DNA of 64,000 bases from Agrypnia vestita (Eukaryota > Arthropoda > Insecta > Trichoptera > Phryganeidae). The notes under the pieces were generated by a model, which was given only the letters and a program-made list of their open reading frames with translations, was not told the origin of the DNA and searched no databases. Below are positions 49,401 through 60,704 of the stretch, one piece after another (within the stretch, counting starts at the first letter, position 1; each line of letters begins with the position of its first letter). Location of the stretch: positions 1 through 64,000 of the forward strand of contig JADDOH010000326.1 of the NCBI GenBank assembly GCA_016648135.1, given 5' to 3'. The translations under genes were made by a program, and so were the position numbers.

Positions 49401-52400
49401 GTTCAAAATAAACCAGAGGTCGTACGAAATTACGTATTTTTGAGAAATATCCTGAAAAATTCAAAAGTACTATGTACCAACTTATGGATATGTTTAACGA
49501 CATAATGAGTGGGCGCGTCATGAAATGAAAAGTAGTTTAGAACCACAAGCAAAAGTTATCACTTCTCAAGTGGCTCGAATCGTTCTTGAAGTTTGGAAAA
49601 ATGCAAGCATTGTGAGCCAGCTTCTATTATCATATTACAAACAGTATAGGCTAATATCGAAAAAATTCAACAATGAACCAAAAAGTCAATCGTATTTAGA
49701 TAAAATAGAAAACTTTATAACTAAATTCTTTTTGACATTGCTGCGTGCAAATGCAAAAATTATTATTCTTGTAAATGTGGAAAAAATAAAACTGTTCCGA
49801 TTAAAGACCACCCATTTCTTGAAGACCAAAGAACCTTCAGATGCGTAGGCATTGGAAACATAGTTAAAGGGAGAGAAAATTGAGAAAGTACAAAAAAATT
49901 CAAAAAGTTGTCTGAAGTATGTGATCGTTATGGCGTATCGCACAGATCAGGCGCTGCTATTGCTTCAGCTACACTGAATGATATCAGGGAGGCATCAAAT
50001 GTTGACAAGTGACAACAAAATTGTAATAGAATAGGGTATACGAGAGTTTTGAAAGCTCGTGCCTCGCAAAAATCATTGTCGAGATCTTTTGTGATAGCAT
50101 AAATTAATTTTGAGAGCGATCATTATTACGACATGATTTCCTGGCAGGATGAGAAACTTATACTGACTGAACTACCGCTTTTGAGCTATGTACTTATAAA
50201 GTGAAGAGCTGAGGACAGTTTTCGTCGAACGAAATGTCCGAATATTCGATTTTCCCAAGTCCCTGCCACACACAGTCAGTAGAAAGAAATCTACTGACTG
50301 TGTGTGGCAGGGAAATGTGTGGATGCCTTAAATTGACGACTGTACCTGCAGGTTCTGTCGTAGGGTAAACAGTTTGAGAAGGTTTTATTGCAGCCAAGCA
50401 GAATTCCAGGAAAATTATGCCAATGTTTAATTCTAAAAAATAACTTTTGCTGTCTTCAAAAATACTCTTTTTGGAAAATTTTGTATGTTTTATAATTTTT
50501 TTATAAAATAATTCATCTTAAAATTTGCAGTAAATTTTTGTTTTAGTATATTATCTATATATATATTAACAAAATTAAGTAATCTGATAAAAATTATGTA
50601 GAAGAAAACAGCACTTTTATTACCTCTGAAAAATTACTAAAAACCAACATTTTCAGAATATTTGGCTCTCTAGAATCAGCCAAAAGTATACTTCAATTGC
50701 AACTTTTTTTGCATTTTTGTGTAGTTATAAATGCAATGCAACTTTTGATAACTATTAAGTTTAAAAAAAAAAAACTCTTTTTTTTCGCCATACAAAGTGA
50801 CACACCCTACTACTTATTCTACTTTATTTCCTGTCCCCTAATACCAGCATACAATTGCTGTTTGGGGACATTATATTTATATTTATATTTAATTTTTTAA
50901 TTTTAATTAATACAAATTGTTATATTCATTGTTAAAAATATGTACTTTTTCCTAACTTTTTTTAACTAACTTAGTGAGTTTAACCTCTAAAGGGACGAAA
51001 TATTCTGAAAAAAAAGTTTATAAAATATTTAATCGATTTTAATTTAAAAGGGTTATTTAAAGGGTAAAAGGGTAATTTCTACCTACAGTCTTTTTAATTT
51101 TAATATTCAATAAAAAAATTATTATATTATGGTATGTGTACCTATGTTAAAAATTTACCATGAATGGGACTTATTATACATTATACACCAATAATAGATT
51201 GAACCTACTTTCAGGTCTCCTGGCAATTTGGCAACCAACTTTTCGGCGTACTGGTGGATATTGGGGTGGAGATATATGTTGGTGACGTGCCACAATTTAT
51301 TAATTTGTTTTGTTGCTGCTTCCACAACTTTCCTGAAACGTTATTATTTGGTAAAGATACAGGAAGCTACTCAAAGTCAGTCAAGTGGCAACCCATCTGA
51401 TGCAAGGCCAACTGTACATAAAAGAGGAGTAGCCATAATTTCAGATTAGAATAGATTAGAAACAGTTTCAGACGTATTTTTGAGATAAATCACAACACAG
51501 TAAAATCCCGTTAATTCAAACTCTGATAATTCGAAATTCACCATAATTCGACATTTTTCAAACCCACTAGTCCCAAAATATAAAATTCATTAGATTAACC
51601 CCAATAATTTGTAATTCAAAATAACTTTTAGCCCCTTGAGCCATAAACCAATACATTTTAGTTAACTTAATTTAAAAAAAAAAATTACAATATTGAAAAA
51701 ATATTTCGATTTCTTACGCAAGTGAGAACAAAAAAAATGATTTCTTGAAATATGCAAAAATACAGATGTTTTTCAACAATAAAAATGATTTCTTGAAATA
51801 TGCAAAAATACAGATGTTTTTCACAAAAAAAATTTTTTTTGGGTCCTTGAATTTCTAATTGACGAGGTTCTACTGAATTATGTTTTATTTAATTTTGGAC
51901 TTAAATATCATGTCTGCCCAAAGAAGTAGATAATTGCGAGGAATACAAAATGAAATGGAAATGTATATATTTCCAAGACAATTGATAGCAGGCTCTTGAA
52001 CAAAGCACAAAGAAACTAACTAGTGCCTGAAAGGTACAAGAAGAGAAGGAGACAAGATCAATCTTATGTGTGAACATTAAAAAATGATTAAAAGTCACAC
52101 CCATAATATTAATAATAATAATAAAATCTTTTAATCAAAATACTTTTTTTTAAATTTTATTTTTTTAAACAACATTTAGTACATATTAGTATTAAGCCGG
52201 CTCTACACTACTAGCGAAGTCGGCCGAAGTCAGAAGTAACCCGAAGTCCAAAGTATGTGTTTACACACTGCGAGGAACTCAGTTGCCCGATAGAATAGTA
52301 CTTCGCACGAACTTCGGGTCACTTCGATTCCTTTGACTCGGCGCAAAAACCGACAACTTTCGGAAGTGTCTGAGGCGAGCCGAAGTAGCACGAAGTACCC

Positions 52401-54883
52401 CTCTACAATATGAAGGGGACCCACCACATACCCTGAGCCGTTCTATGCGCAAAAGCTTCCATATCAGCCCAGCACGTTCGCCGCCTGGTTGGCATTATTT
52501 TATGCTAAAGCGATCTCCTCGTTCGGCCTTCGTCAATAAACACGCAGAGATGAAAACCGGGCGAATCGGTTACCCCTCTACACTATCGGGCGAGTCGGTT
52601 ACCCCTCTACACTATCGTATTCGCTTAACTTCGGCCGACTTCTCTAGTAGTGTAGAGCCGGCTTAATACATAGTACCTCCACCTTTGTTTTCTGTGAAGC
52701 CAAATTGGTTTTCATTTATTAGTTAAATAAGTTATTATTAATTAAGTTTTTTTCTCTGATCTATGACAATTTTTTCTATGATTTTTCCAAAGTTTGAAAT
52801 AAGCCAAATAGGTCTATAATTCTTAATTTTTAGTAATTTAAGTAATTTCTTCAGGATTGTCTCATTTGTATATATATATAGCTCGCTTGTGGTTTGATAG
52901 AAATATTCCTGTTTCTAAACTTAGATTTATTATATGCAAAAGGGGTTTTGATATTTGTTCCCTTATATATTTTATATTTTATAATATGTTGAATATTTTA
53001 TTTATAATATTTTATAATTTTAGAATAATTGACTGGGTTCAATTTTTTCCATAGTTTTTATCTTGATAACCAAACTTCTATTCTATTCTATACCTTCGTA
53101 ATGGTTAAATTACGTATCTCAATGAAAAAGTATCGAATATCTCTCTTATAGCAAGCATTCGCCACCAAGTACAGAAAGGATTTTCTCTTTCTAAAATTAA
53201 ATATTAAATAATAAACATTTGGTATTCAACTTACGGATGACAGTGTCCGACAGAGACAGTGACGATGCCTCCGAACATGTCAAGATAGCGCCGCCCTGTA
53301 TGATCAAACAACCATTGCATGTGTCCTTGATGAATGAGAAGGGGTTCCTCGTATAACGTGGTAATGCATGGTGCAATGTGCTTCTTGCGGATCTCCCAGA
53401 TTTCTGCATAAGGTCGTCCCTATGACAATTTAGTAAAGATAATCGGTTTGGTATATTTTATGCAGTTCTCATAATAATAATACAGATCTCTCATATTTTT
53501 GTCCATGATGGTGAATCTTAATTACGATATTACGTTAATTATAAGAGTTGTGTTTTTTCGTGCCTGTCTGGTGTTTCTTGTCGTGGTGTGTCTTGTCTTG
53601 TTGGATGGCTTCTTACCAGGGTAAGGGGTGGAAGCTGCGCGTATACAACAAAGGTCTAATTAACAGGAGGTAGGAGTAAGCTATTAGCTTCCGCTGCTGC
53701 TTACAATATAGTACACTTACATTACAGTTGTTGCTCGGTGTTCGCTGATGGTTAATTTCAATAATTTTTAAATAAAGCTGTGCACATTATTTTTAATATC
53801 CTTAAAAAGAATTTGTTATGAGCTGCATTTCAACAAAAACTTAATGTGTATGCTGAAGTGTATGAAAAAAGAGCTGCTGGAGAAATGATTGTAATTATAT
53901 TTAATTAAAAATAATTACAACCATAAAAATTTAATTTAATTTTTAAAACACTGGTATTAAGTCTTGTATTAAGCTGCATTATTACTTACTACTTGAAAAA
54001 AATTCCAGAATCAATAGTGGAGTACACATTTAACAAATACTGCATCGCCAATGCATAGTAGCACAGAAGACGATATTGTGTGGGAAAATGCAATTCAGAT
54101 TTCAGATTATAAGTGATTCAGGAACATCTGAAATTGAAGCTGATGTTTTTGATTCTGGTGACCAAAATGCATAAATATACGATATATTTTTCATTTTTGC
54201 AATAAAGTTTATTTTTATAATAAAGTATTTACTCATTTTTTTGGTTAGAAAAATAAGGGTGCATCTCGTAATCGGTGGCATCTTATACAAACAACTTTTT
54301 TAATAAGAACGTACATCACACTAATGAATTCTGCCTACTAAGCCCAGAATAAACTACATATACCATTGAAAAATAAATCGTTCAACAATAACTATGTGTG
54401 CTAAAGGAAAAAGGAGGTATGTTGGAAATCACAATTTTACAAAAAAGACAAAATAAAATTGCAGAGTCCTTTTCTATTTTACAAAAAAACTCATGTTTTT
54501 TTCTATGTATATTTTTGGTTAATTTAAAATTGTTATTGTTTTCTTTAACACGTATGTCCTATTATAATAATAATAATAATATATTCATTTTTCCATTTGT
54601 TTGATTCATCTTCCTTTTCCTTTAGTATGCAGAATTAATATGTTCACATATTTTAATTAGAAATAGTATAAGTTATATAATTATTCTTGTACAAAATAAC
54701 ACAAATAATTTTCACACAAACTGTTCTTTATTATTCAGATCAGTCAATGGAAGCACAAGCTGCATTTAAAATATCTATCTAATAAGGTTCTTACTTTGTA
54801 TACATCTGGCTTAAAATCACATGGTGGCATTTCCGGCATCCCGGTAGAAAATCTTCTGAGTTGAGGTACGACATTCCTAAATA
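40464..54883 (-). CDS. AGXT2: Alanine-glyoxylate aminotransferase 2-like (AGXT2), nine exons, first exon missing
   Basis: Exons in reading order: 54795-54883, 53235-53419, 51209-51332, 47924-48112, 47646-47783, 45218-45370, 44359-44580, 40963-41187 and 40464-40589 (stop TAA). All junctions are GT/AG and the frame is continuous for 482 residues. Landmarks: [15 protein letters not shown] near the N-terminus after an Arg-rich, probably mitochondrial leader; [75 protein letters not shown] lysine in TMAKGMGNG (codon 44494-44496); [43 protein letters not shown]. This is a class III PLP aminotransferase, expected in mitochondria, acting on alanine/glyoxylate, beta-aminoisobutyrate and dimethylarginine-type substrates. 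The initiating exon, which must supply one base of the first codon, was not located upstream of 54883. Introns carry many MITEs. Confidence 0.95.
41960..42496. mobile_element. MITE with GGGGTCATTCAAGTATTAC termini
   Basis: The left end GGGGTCATTCAAGTATTACA and the right end complement (42471-42496) match 25 of 26 bases. The interior has G-runs up to about 12 and a second copy of the GATTACGTAAGCA block. It lies in the last but one AGXT2 intron. Confidence 0.75.
43488..43645. mobile_element. 158-bp hairpin MITE with TAA duplication
   Basis: Almost the whole element folds back: GAGTGGCAGAACGTCAGAGT and ATCAATGCGCCAGAGTAGTG pair with the CCCTCACTGCTCTGGCGCAT, TGATGTTCTGCCACTC side. TAA flanks both ends (43485-43487, 43646-43648), which suggests PIF/Harbinger. 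Confidence 0.75.
43853..43995. mobile_element. 143-bp MITE, CAGT ends with TA duplication
   Basis: CAGTTGCCGGCAAACTTCAT and the inverted right end ATGTTTGCCGGCTACTG, with TA on each side (43851-43852, 43996-43997). The arms cover most of the element. Confidence 0.8.
44215..44268. repeat. 54-bp near-perfect palindrome
   Basis: 26 paired bases on each side (CATCTGTATAATATTCATCA, TGTCAA and the complement) with AA in the centre. It lies in the AGXT2 intron, about 90 bases beyond the 44359 exon edge. Confidence 0.85.
45441..45947. mobile_element. pogo-like MITE, copy A
   Basis: Left end CAGTAAAACCCCGTTAATTC, right end GATTAACGAGGTTTTACTG, TA on both sides (45439-45440, 45948-45949). 507 bp, in an AGXT2 intron, 70 bases from the 45370 exon edge. 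Confidence 0.85.
46480..47060 (+). pseudogene. RTE-like non-LTR reverse transcriptase C-terminal fragment
   Basis: The plus-strand frame reads [14 protein letters not shown], stop, then [80 protein letters not shown] and [20 protein letters not shown]. This is the post-RT region of the RTE-type elements common in moths. It is cut off at both ends and lies in an AGXT2 intron. Confidence 0.8.
47088..47330 (+). pseudogene. Possible further non-LTR fragment
   Basis: [12 protein letters not shown], then after frame breaks [12 protein letters not shown] and [13 protein letters not shown]. The weak resemblance is to the same post-RT region as the piece at 46480. Confidence 0.35.
47430..47453 (+). 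mobile_element. Non-autonomous Helitron 3' terminus
   Basis: The hairpin GACAA-CGT-TTGTC (47430-47442) is followed by GGTTCCG and CTAG (47450-47453), then T. It is a different family from the end at 15554. The 5' end was not found. Confidence 0.55.
48370..48862 (+). pseudogene. Non-LTR retrotransposon C-terminal fragment
   Basis: [40 protein letters not shown], then a frame break and [40 protein letters not shown]. Typical post-RT end of a Jockey/CR1-type element. It abuts the DNA element at 48904. Confidence 0.75.
48904..50808 (+). mobile_element. 1.9-kb DNA transposon with AGGGTGTGTCAC inverted ends, decayed
   Basis: AGGGTGTGTCACTTT (48904) and AAAGTGACACACCCT (ending 50808) are inverted. 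A broken plus-strand frame starts MASNPSSSK at 49382, and further pieces read [20 protein letters not shown] and [20 protein letters not shown] with [13 protein letters not shown]. The last block recalls uncharacterised insect transposon proteins. The superfamily is not assigned. It lies in an AGXT2 intron. Confidence 0.6.
50260..50313. repeat. 24-bp perfect hairpin
   Basis: TCCCTGCCACACACAGTCAG plus TAGA, loop AAGAAA, then the exact complement. Inside the 1.9-kb element. Confidence 0.85.
51498..51875. mobile_element. pogo-like MITE, copy B
   Basis: CAGTAAAATCCCGTTAATTC to TTGACGAGGTTCTACTG. The interior has a GATTTCTTGAAATATGCAAA block duplicated in tandem (51737-51830). The flanking TA is no longer intact. 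In an AGXT2 intron. Confidence 0.75.
52196..52662. mobile_element. MITE with TTAA flanks
   Basis: The ends GCCGGCTCTACACTACTAGC and GTAGTGTAGAGCCGGC are inverted, with TTAA on both sides (52192-52195, 52663-52666). It is GC-richer than its surroundings and contains repeated CGGTTACCCCTCTACACTAT blocks. The TTAA would fit piggyBac-type insertion. Confidence 0.75.
54035..54290 (+). pseudogene. Possible pogo/jerky-like C-terminal remnant
   Basis: [15 protein letters not shown] then, in another frame, [19 protein letters not shown] and a stop, followed by GGGTGCATCTCGTAATCGGT. An acidic C-terminus of this kind is common in Tigger-type proteins. Weak assignment. Confidence 0.3.
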
Positions 54884-55001
54884 CTGCAATCATTTAAAGG
54901 TAAATATATTTCTTTGGTAAAACATCGCTGCCTTTCACACCAACTTTAAATTTGCGCATAGAAGATGCCATAATAATTGTCAACATTAAGAAATGAACAT
55001 A

Positions 55002-55521
55002 CAGTAGAAACTTGTTCATTTGAAATTCAAGGGACCTAAAAAAAATTTTGAATTATGAGGAACCCCATTGATTCAAAGTTCAAGGTACAGGGCGATGTGA
55101 TTGCGAAATTCAACAAATATCATAAAACTCTTGATAAAACCCATTCATTTTGTGAAAAAGTTTGTATTTTTGCATATTTTAAGAAATCATTTTGAAAATG
55201 CAATATTTATTATGCTAATATAAAGATCGCGACATTTCTATTACTAAATTGACATATTTTTTCTTCTTAAAAATTAATTTAATTAATTTAATTCTTGTAA
55301 AAAAAAATTGAAATATATTTTTAGTTTCATCAAATTTTGAATAAAAAATTGAATTATGTGAAATTAAAATGTATTGGTTGATGGCACAAGGAGATAAAAA
55401 TTATTTTGAATTATCGGGATTGATCTACTAGGAATTTAACATTTCGGAACTTGTGGGTTTTAAAATGTTGAATTATGGCAAGTTCAGAATGCTCGGGGTT
55501 CGAAATAACGAAGTTTTACTA
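55002..55521. mobile_element. pogo-like MITE, copy C (reverse orientation)
   Basis: CAGTAGAAACTTGTTCATTT at the left and AACGAAGTTTTACTATA at the right. The interior shares blocks with copies A, B and D but inverted. Immediately upstream (in reading direction) of the first AGXT2 exon found. Confidence 0.75.
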
Positions 55522-55559
55522 TAATAGAAACAAGCCACTTTGTCAAAACTATAATTGAT

Positions 55560-55800
55560 GAAACGGAATTAAACAGATTAACTGAAAGTATTGTCCGGAA
55601 TAGAGTTACACAAAGTTATCTGGACAGAAGAACAGCTAACCTACAAAGAATTAAAAGGAGACTGATAATCATTGAAAAGAGAAAAGGAAAATGAATTTGA
55701 TTCCAAGAGAATATTAAAAGAGAAGAAAGAATTTAAGGAGGAACGAACACGGCTGGCTTTTCATGGCTGCTTTGTGAATTTGATGAGTATTTTGAGACAC
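55560..55800 (+). other. Unassigned coding-like segment
   Basis: Plus-strand frame IIDETELNRLTESIVRNRVT, QSYLDRRTANLQRIKRRL, and an overlapping Lys/Glu-rich frame KREKENEFDSKRILKEKKEF that would form a coiled coil. No family recognised, and stops interrupt it. It may be a retrocopy remnant or chance. Confidence 0.25.
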
Positions 55801-56494
55801 TGATAGTAAAGTGTGCGTGATATGATACACATAAGGTTTATGTAGCTGATTCAGGTGTTGCTGTACACAGCACTTGTTATGAAATAGTTTTTTAAGAATT
55901 CATTTTTCTCCTAAGTGTAGGAGGAGGGCTACCAAAATATGTAAAGTACACTTCTTTCTAATCAAATGTAATACTATATTATAGAACAGCCGACATACTC
56001 ATTTATTTTTTTACTTTCATACTAATTAATCATAAAAGGGGCATGTAAACTAATTAAACTTTTCTCTTGTGTTTTCAATATTTTACAATAAATATTGCAT
56101 TAATTAATCACTCTGCTCTGCAAAACAAAAAGACATGTACAAATGACAAGTAAATGAAGTATAAATATGTAGCAGATTTTTAAATGCTATATTGTGATTC
56201 CTATGTGACTATTTATGTAGCTTACTGTGTAGTTAATAATTATTCACTCACACTCCTAAACTCTTTTTTGAATATGAAAACTCTTTGAGGGAAGCGATTT
56301 ACATTGGCAATAAAAAACATTTTTCAAGACATAATTCACTTTATAATATATAATTGTGCAGAAGTTTACGAGAAAATAATAAATTATCAGTCCTAGTTCA
56401 GATCCAAAATCTGGTAACCTTCCATGGTATCCAGAAACGTTATGCCAAATTTTTTCTCAATTTAAATACTAAGTGAATGAGAGTAATGAGCCAT

Positions 56495-56730
56495 ATAAAA
56501 ATATTGTGTATGGAAATAAAAACACTTGTTCTTAAGTTCTACATTTTAAATTTTTTAAAGACGCGTTTTGCCTCATTATTAATATCATTAGAGATTGACA
56601 ATGCCCTCGTAAAGCAAAACGTGTCTCAAAAAATGAAAAATGTAGAACTTAAAAACAAGTTTTTTTATTTCCGTATGTGTGACTATGGAGGTCTATAAAC
56701 TTACTTCCGAAACAATAAAAATATACATTT
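56495..56730. mobile_element. Dispersed repeat, inverted pair (copy 3)
   Basis: Left arm ATGGAAATAAAAACACTTGT, TCTTAAGTTCTACATTTTAA, GACGCGTTTTGCC. Right arm GCAAAACGTGTCTC, AAATGTAGAACTTAAAAACA, TTATTTCCGTATGTGTGACT. The arms match the single copies at 24065 and 36145, giving a foldback of about 200 bp. Confidence 0.65.
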
Positions 56731-57590
56731 CCAAATAGTGTCTCCAGTTACATTAGTTAGTTCAGTGTTGTCTAATAAGACATTGTTCATGTTATAGAAT
56801 GGGGAACAATGTAACAGGGTTTTTTAACAGACATTTTTAATAAAATTTAACTGAATATGTACTAACTTAATTTCTTCATGATGATTTAGGTATACTCCGT
56901 TCATAGAAGAATTTCATCTAGTGTGAGTGTGAAGATGTTCAACTAATAGAATACAGTATACAACTGAAGCATATGGCTTCTGACCAAACAGGAATTTTAA
57001 GTAAAATGGTAATGAATATTATATGTAAATAATGGTGACCTTTAACACTGCTTATTTACGAAAAAAAAGGTTGTGATTCGTGATTACAAAGCTTGTTTAT
57101 AAAAAGTATGTATTCCCTGATGTAATACTGACCAAGTATTCTGTCAGTTTTCAGTTTTATTTATTGTTGTTATGATAAAAGAGTATTTTTTATCACGTTT
57201 TACTATTTAAGCAAGAATATTTTTTTAAGCTTTTGATAATTAGCACATTATAAGATAAAATAATTCTTATCAAATTATGAACTTATAAAATTAAAATAAA
57301 GATAGTCCAACTTATTAGCCCACATCAATTCTGTATGCAAATGTAAAAAGTATTATATGCGTATACCTACATATTTAGTTCAATGGCCGTGGACAGAATA
57401 TGAGCACAAATGAGCTAGTAGGTACATATTTTTACTTAAGTGGTAACTTTTATGAAGTGGTGAGTACATGCAAATTTGATTACAAATTCAAGGGGCAGGA
57501 GTTCAATAAATAAAAATTCAAAAGTTCTTACCAGAGAATGACTATTGACAACAAAAAAATCCAAAACATTTTGGTAATGTTTTTAATAGT

Positions 57591-57768
57591 AGCTTGTTGG
57601 TCTTGTGGTTAGGACTCTCGCTTCGTGATCCAAAGGTCGCGGGTTCGAATCTCACTCCAGACCAGCAAGTTAGTCATATTTTAATAGCACAAGCATTTAG
57701 CTTAGTTTGAAAAAAGTAAGAATATTGATGTGACACATATTCCGTGTTCGCATCTCTATTTAAAAAAA
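57591..57768 (+). mobile_element. tRNA-derived SINE, best copy
   Basis: Head AGCTTGTTGGTCTTGTGGTT, AGGACTCTCGCTTCGTGATC, B box GGGTTCGAATC. Body ACAAGCATTTAGCTTAGTTT, GTAAGAATATTGATGTGACA, CATCTCTATTTAAAAAAA. Related copies lie at 11145, 27240 and 28357. Confidence 0.8.
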
Positions 57769-58233
57769 ATATGTTTTAATAATTTTCTTTTGCAGATTTC
57801 AGTACCAATTTTGCTTGTTTTATAACTTTAGATAATAAACAAACCAGGGTTAAATTCTATTTCTGAAGACGGTTTCCACACCTTGTCAATCATTTTGAAA
57901 ATGCTATAAAAATTTAATAGCGTCAGCAAGCCCTGGATAACCATATCCATAACTGTAACAACATTAAACGTAATCAGAAACCCAATTGCTCATATTATAA
58001 ACATAAGTTTAAAGAAGGGTATGAATAATGAAAATAGGGTATATTCCCGAACAATTATAGGAAAACTATTGTCACCCCTGAAATCCGGTGATGAAGAAAA
58101 CATTTATAATTAGGTACCGTCCCATGCCACTCACAAAGCAAAATGTATGAAACAACTCAACAATTACATAAAAGATTGTCCCATTAGACAACCATTTTTA
58201 AATTAACATCAACAATGATGCAAAAGTTAATTA

Positions 58234-60700
58234 CAGTAAAACACATTAATTCAAACCCAAAATAAAAAACATTAATTCAAATAATACGAAATTTGCCATA
58301 ATTCAAAATTTTTCAAACCCCTCAGTCCCAAAATGTTAATTTCATAGTAGATCAACCTTGATAATTCGAAAACTCCGGAAATTCAAAATTATTTTTAGCC
58401 CCTTGCACCGAAAATCCATGTATTTTAGTTGCAATAATTTTTTTTTTTTTTTAAATTGACAAAATTGAAAAAATATTTAGATTTTTTCACAAGTTAGAAC
58501 AACAAATATGTCAATATCGGGTACTTTAGTAATATAAATGTCACAATCTTTGTATTGGCATAATAAATATTGCGTTTTCGAAATAATTTCTTGAAATATG
58601 CAAAAATGCAGACTTTTTTCACAAAATTAATGGCTTTTTTCAAGATTTTTGAGGAATTTTGCAATTTTTTTTTGAACTTTTATTTAATTTTACCCCAGTA
58701 CACGATTTTCGTATTTGCTCTCGATTTCGCTAAATTTAACGTAAACTTGTTAAATCATTTTGCAAAACCCATAGCTAAACACGGTTTTAATCAATTTTAT
58801 TATGATAGATTCATTTACTCTTAAAGCATTTTTTCAAATAAAGACCGTATATTTTATTTACAAATTGATTGTATAAAGTTTGAAAAGGAAGTGGTGCTAT
58901 TCAGACATTAATATTTTTCGATAAGTTGTTAAATATATCGTTTTAAAAAATACAAAAATTAAACGTTTTTTTACCTATATTGCAGTATCCATAAAACCAT
59001 TAAAATATCGAGTATTTTAATCAAATTGTAAATGCGTACTAAGAAAATTTCACTGTCATTAATATAAAAATATTCAAAATATTATACCTCATACTCGAAA
59101 ATTCGAATTAATTAAATCGTATAGTCTGTTATGGCCGTGCGCGGCGCGCTGCACAGTGGTCGGAAAAGACAATCTGAGCGAGCGAAATTATTTTAGTGTT
59201 TATTTGTATTCTATACCCATTAAATAATTATAATAACCAAATTTAAAGATATAAAAAATAAAATAAATGTAGTATTAAAAACTTGATTATACCACCTAAC
59301 CACACTTTATATTTAATTCTAAACTTGTCTTCATGACGTCCACAATTCATCCACTTTCGACGTATTTGTCCACAAAAATTTAACAAAGTATTTTTTTATT
59401 ATACCTTGTTGTATTAATCGCCCTTAAAACAGCTTTTTTTACTTCTTTAGAAAAGTCTCACTCTTTTAACCACACTCTAAACAGTTTTTTCCTTCGTAAT
59501 CCGATTGCTGTAAAATGAATAAATTCTGAATACAGGTGCACCGAAGTGCACTCCGATTGATTTTAAATCTGTAGCCAAGGTATTAGAGAACAATAGTTTA
59601 CAATATTTAGAATCAATACAGGACAATCCCAGTTTTGGCAGTCTAAGGCATGCAGAAAAATTTACGATATTTTGTTAAAAACAAATCGTGGCTTTGTAGA
59701 ATATTAATTGAATAAAAATATGGATTATATTTTTAAAAAATTACCTAAGTTTATCGATTCCATAGTTCGAAGAACAAAATTCGAAAACATAAACACACCA
59801 CTTTGGTACAAACACTCGTATCCGACTGACAATAACTCAACTTTATTTTTTTGCAACAACATGTCACTACCTGCTCGACTAATAAATCGAGGGATTTATT
59901 CTAGGTAATTAACTATCAGTGGAACTTTATTACCCAAGGAACTAAGTTTATTTCGCTGCGTATATTTTATTTTTATTACAACTTTCGTTTTTTGAATTTT
60001 GCGCGCACAGAATCTAATTTCCAACCTTTGTGCGCTAGGCGCCGCGCGCCCGGCGGCGGCGAGCCCGCGTATTTCAGACTATACGATTTAATTAATTCAA
60101 CTTCTTGAGTATGAGGTATAATTTTTTGAATATTTTTATATTAATGACAGTGAAATTTTCTTAATATGAATGTACAATTTAATTAAAATAATCGATGTTT
60201 TAATGGTTTTATGGATACTGCATCATAGGTAAAAAAACGTTTAATTTTTGTCTTTTTTAAAACGATATATTTAACAACTCATCGAAAAATATTAATGTCT
60301 GAATAGCACCACTTCCTTTTCAAACTTTATACAATCAATTTTTAAATAAAATGTATGGTCTTTATTTGAAAATATACGAGATTAGTGTACCAAAGATAAC
60401 TCTATTGCATGAAAACAAAAATAGTGTTTCGGGGATATAATTTTTTTGATGTTATAACAATATATTTGTTCATATTTTTTTAAGCAAATGCTTCAAGAGT
60501 AAATGGATCTATCATAATAAAATTGATTTAAAGCCTGTTAAGCTATGGATTTTGCAAAATGATTTAATAAGTTTACGTTAAATTTAGCAAAATAGAGAGC
60601 AAATACGAAAATCGTGTACTGGGGCCTCTTAAGGGGGTTCCGCATAAATCAAAATGTTTTTTCTGGGTCCCTTCAATTTCGAATTAACGAGGTTCTACTG
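58234..60700. mobile_element. 2.5-kb pogo-like MITE copy D with a nested long inverted repeat
   Basis: Ends CAGTAAAACACATTAATTC (58234) and TTCGAATTAACGAGGTTCTACTG's last 20 bases (ending 60700), with TA on both sides (58232-58233, 60701-60702). The outer about 450 bases are like copy A. The middle is replaced by a foldback: arm 1 about 58693-59135 and arm 2 about 60070-60624, separated by about 930 bases. Confidence 0.75.
58693..60624. repeat. Long inverted repeat (arms about 450-550 bp) around a unique core
   Basis: The outer ends CCCCAGTACACGATTTTCGT and its complement ACGAAAATCGTGTACTGGGG close the structure. The inner ends are CGTATAGTCTG and CAGACTATACG. The arms are clearly homologous but with small indels. 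The core (59140-60065) has GC-rich edges (GTGCGCGGCGCGCTGCAC and GGCGCCGCGCGCCCGGCGGC) and an AT-rich middle with a 66-codon frame (59708-59908) of no recognised family. Confidence 0.8.
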
Positions 60701-60704
60701 TAAT

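Noticed and set aside
53510..54000. Possible gene between AGXT2 exons
   Set aside because: AT-rich DNA with stops in all frames; nothing recognised.
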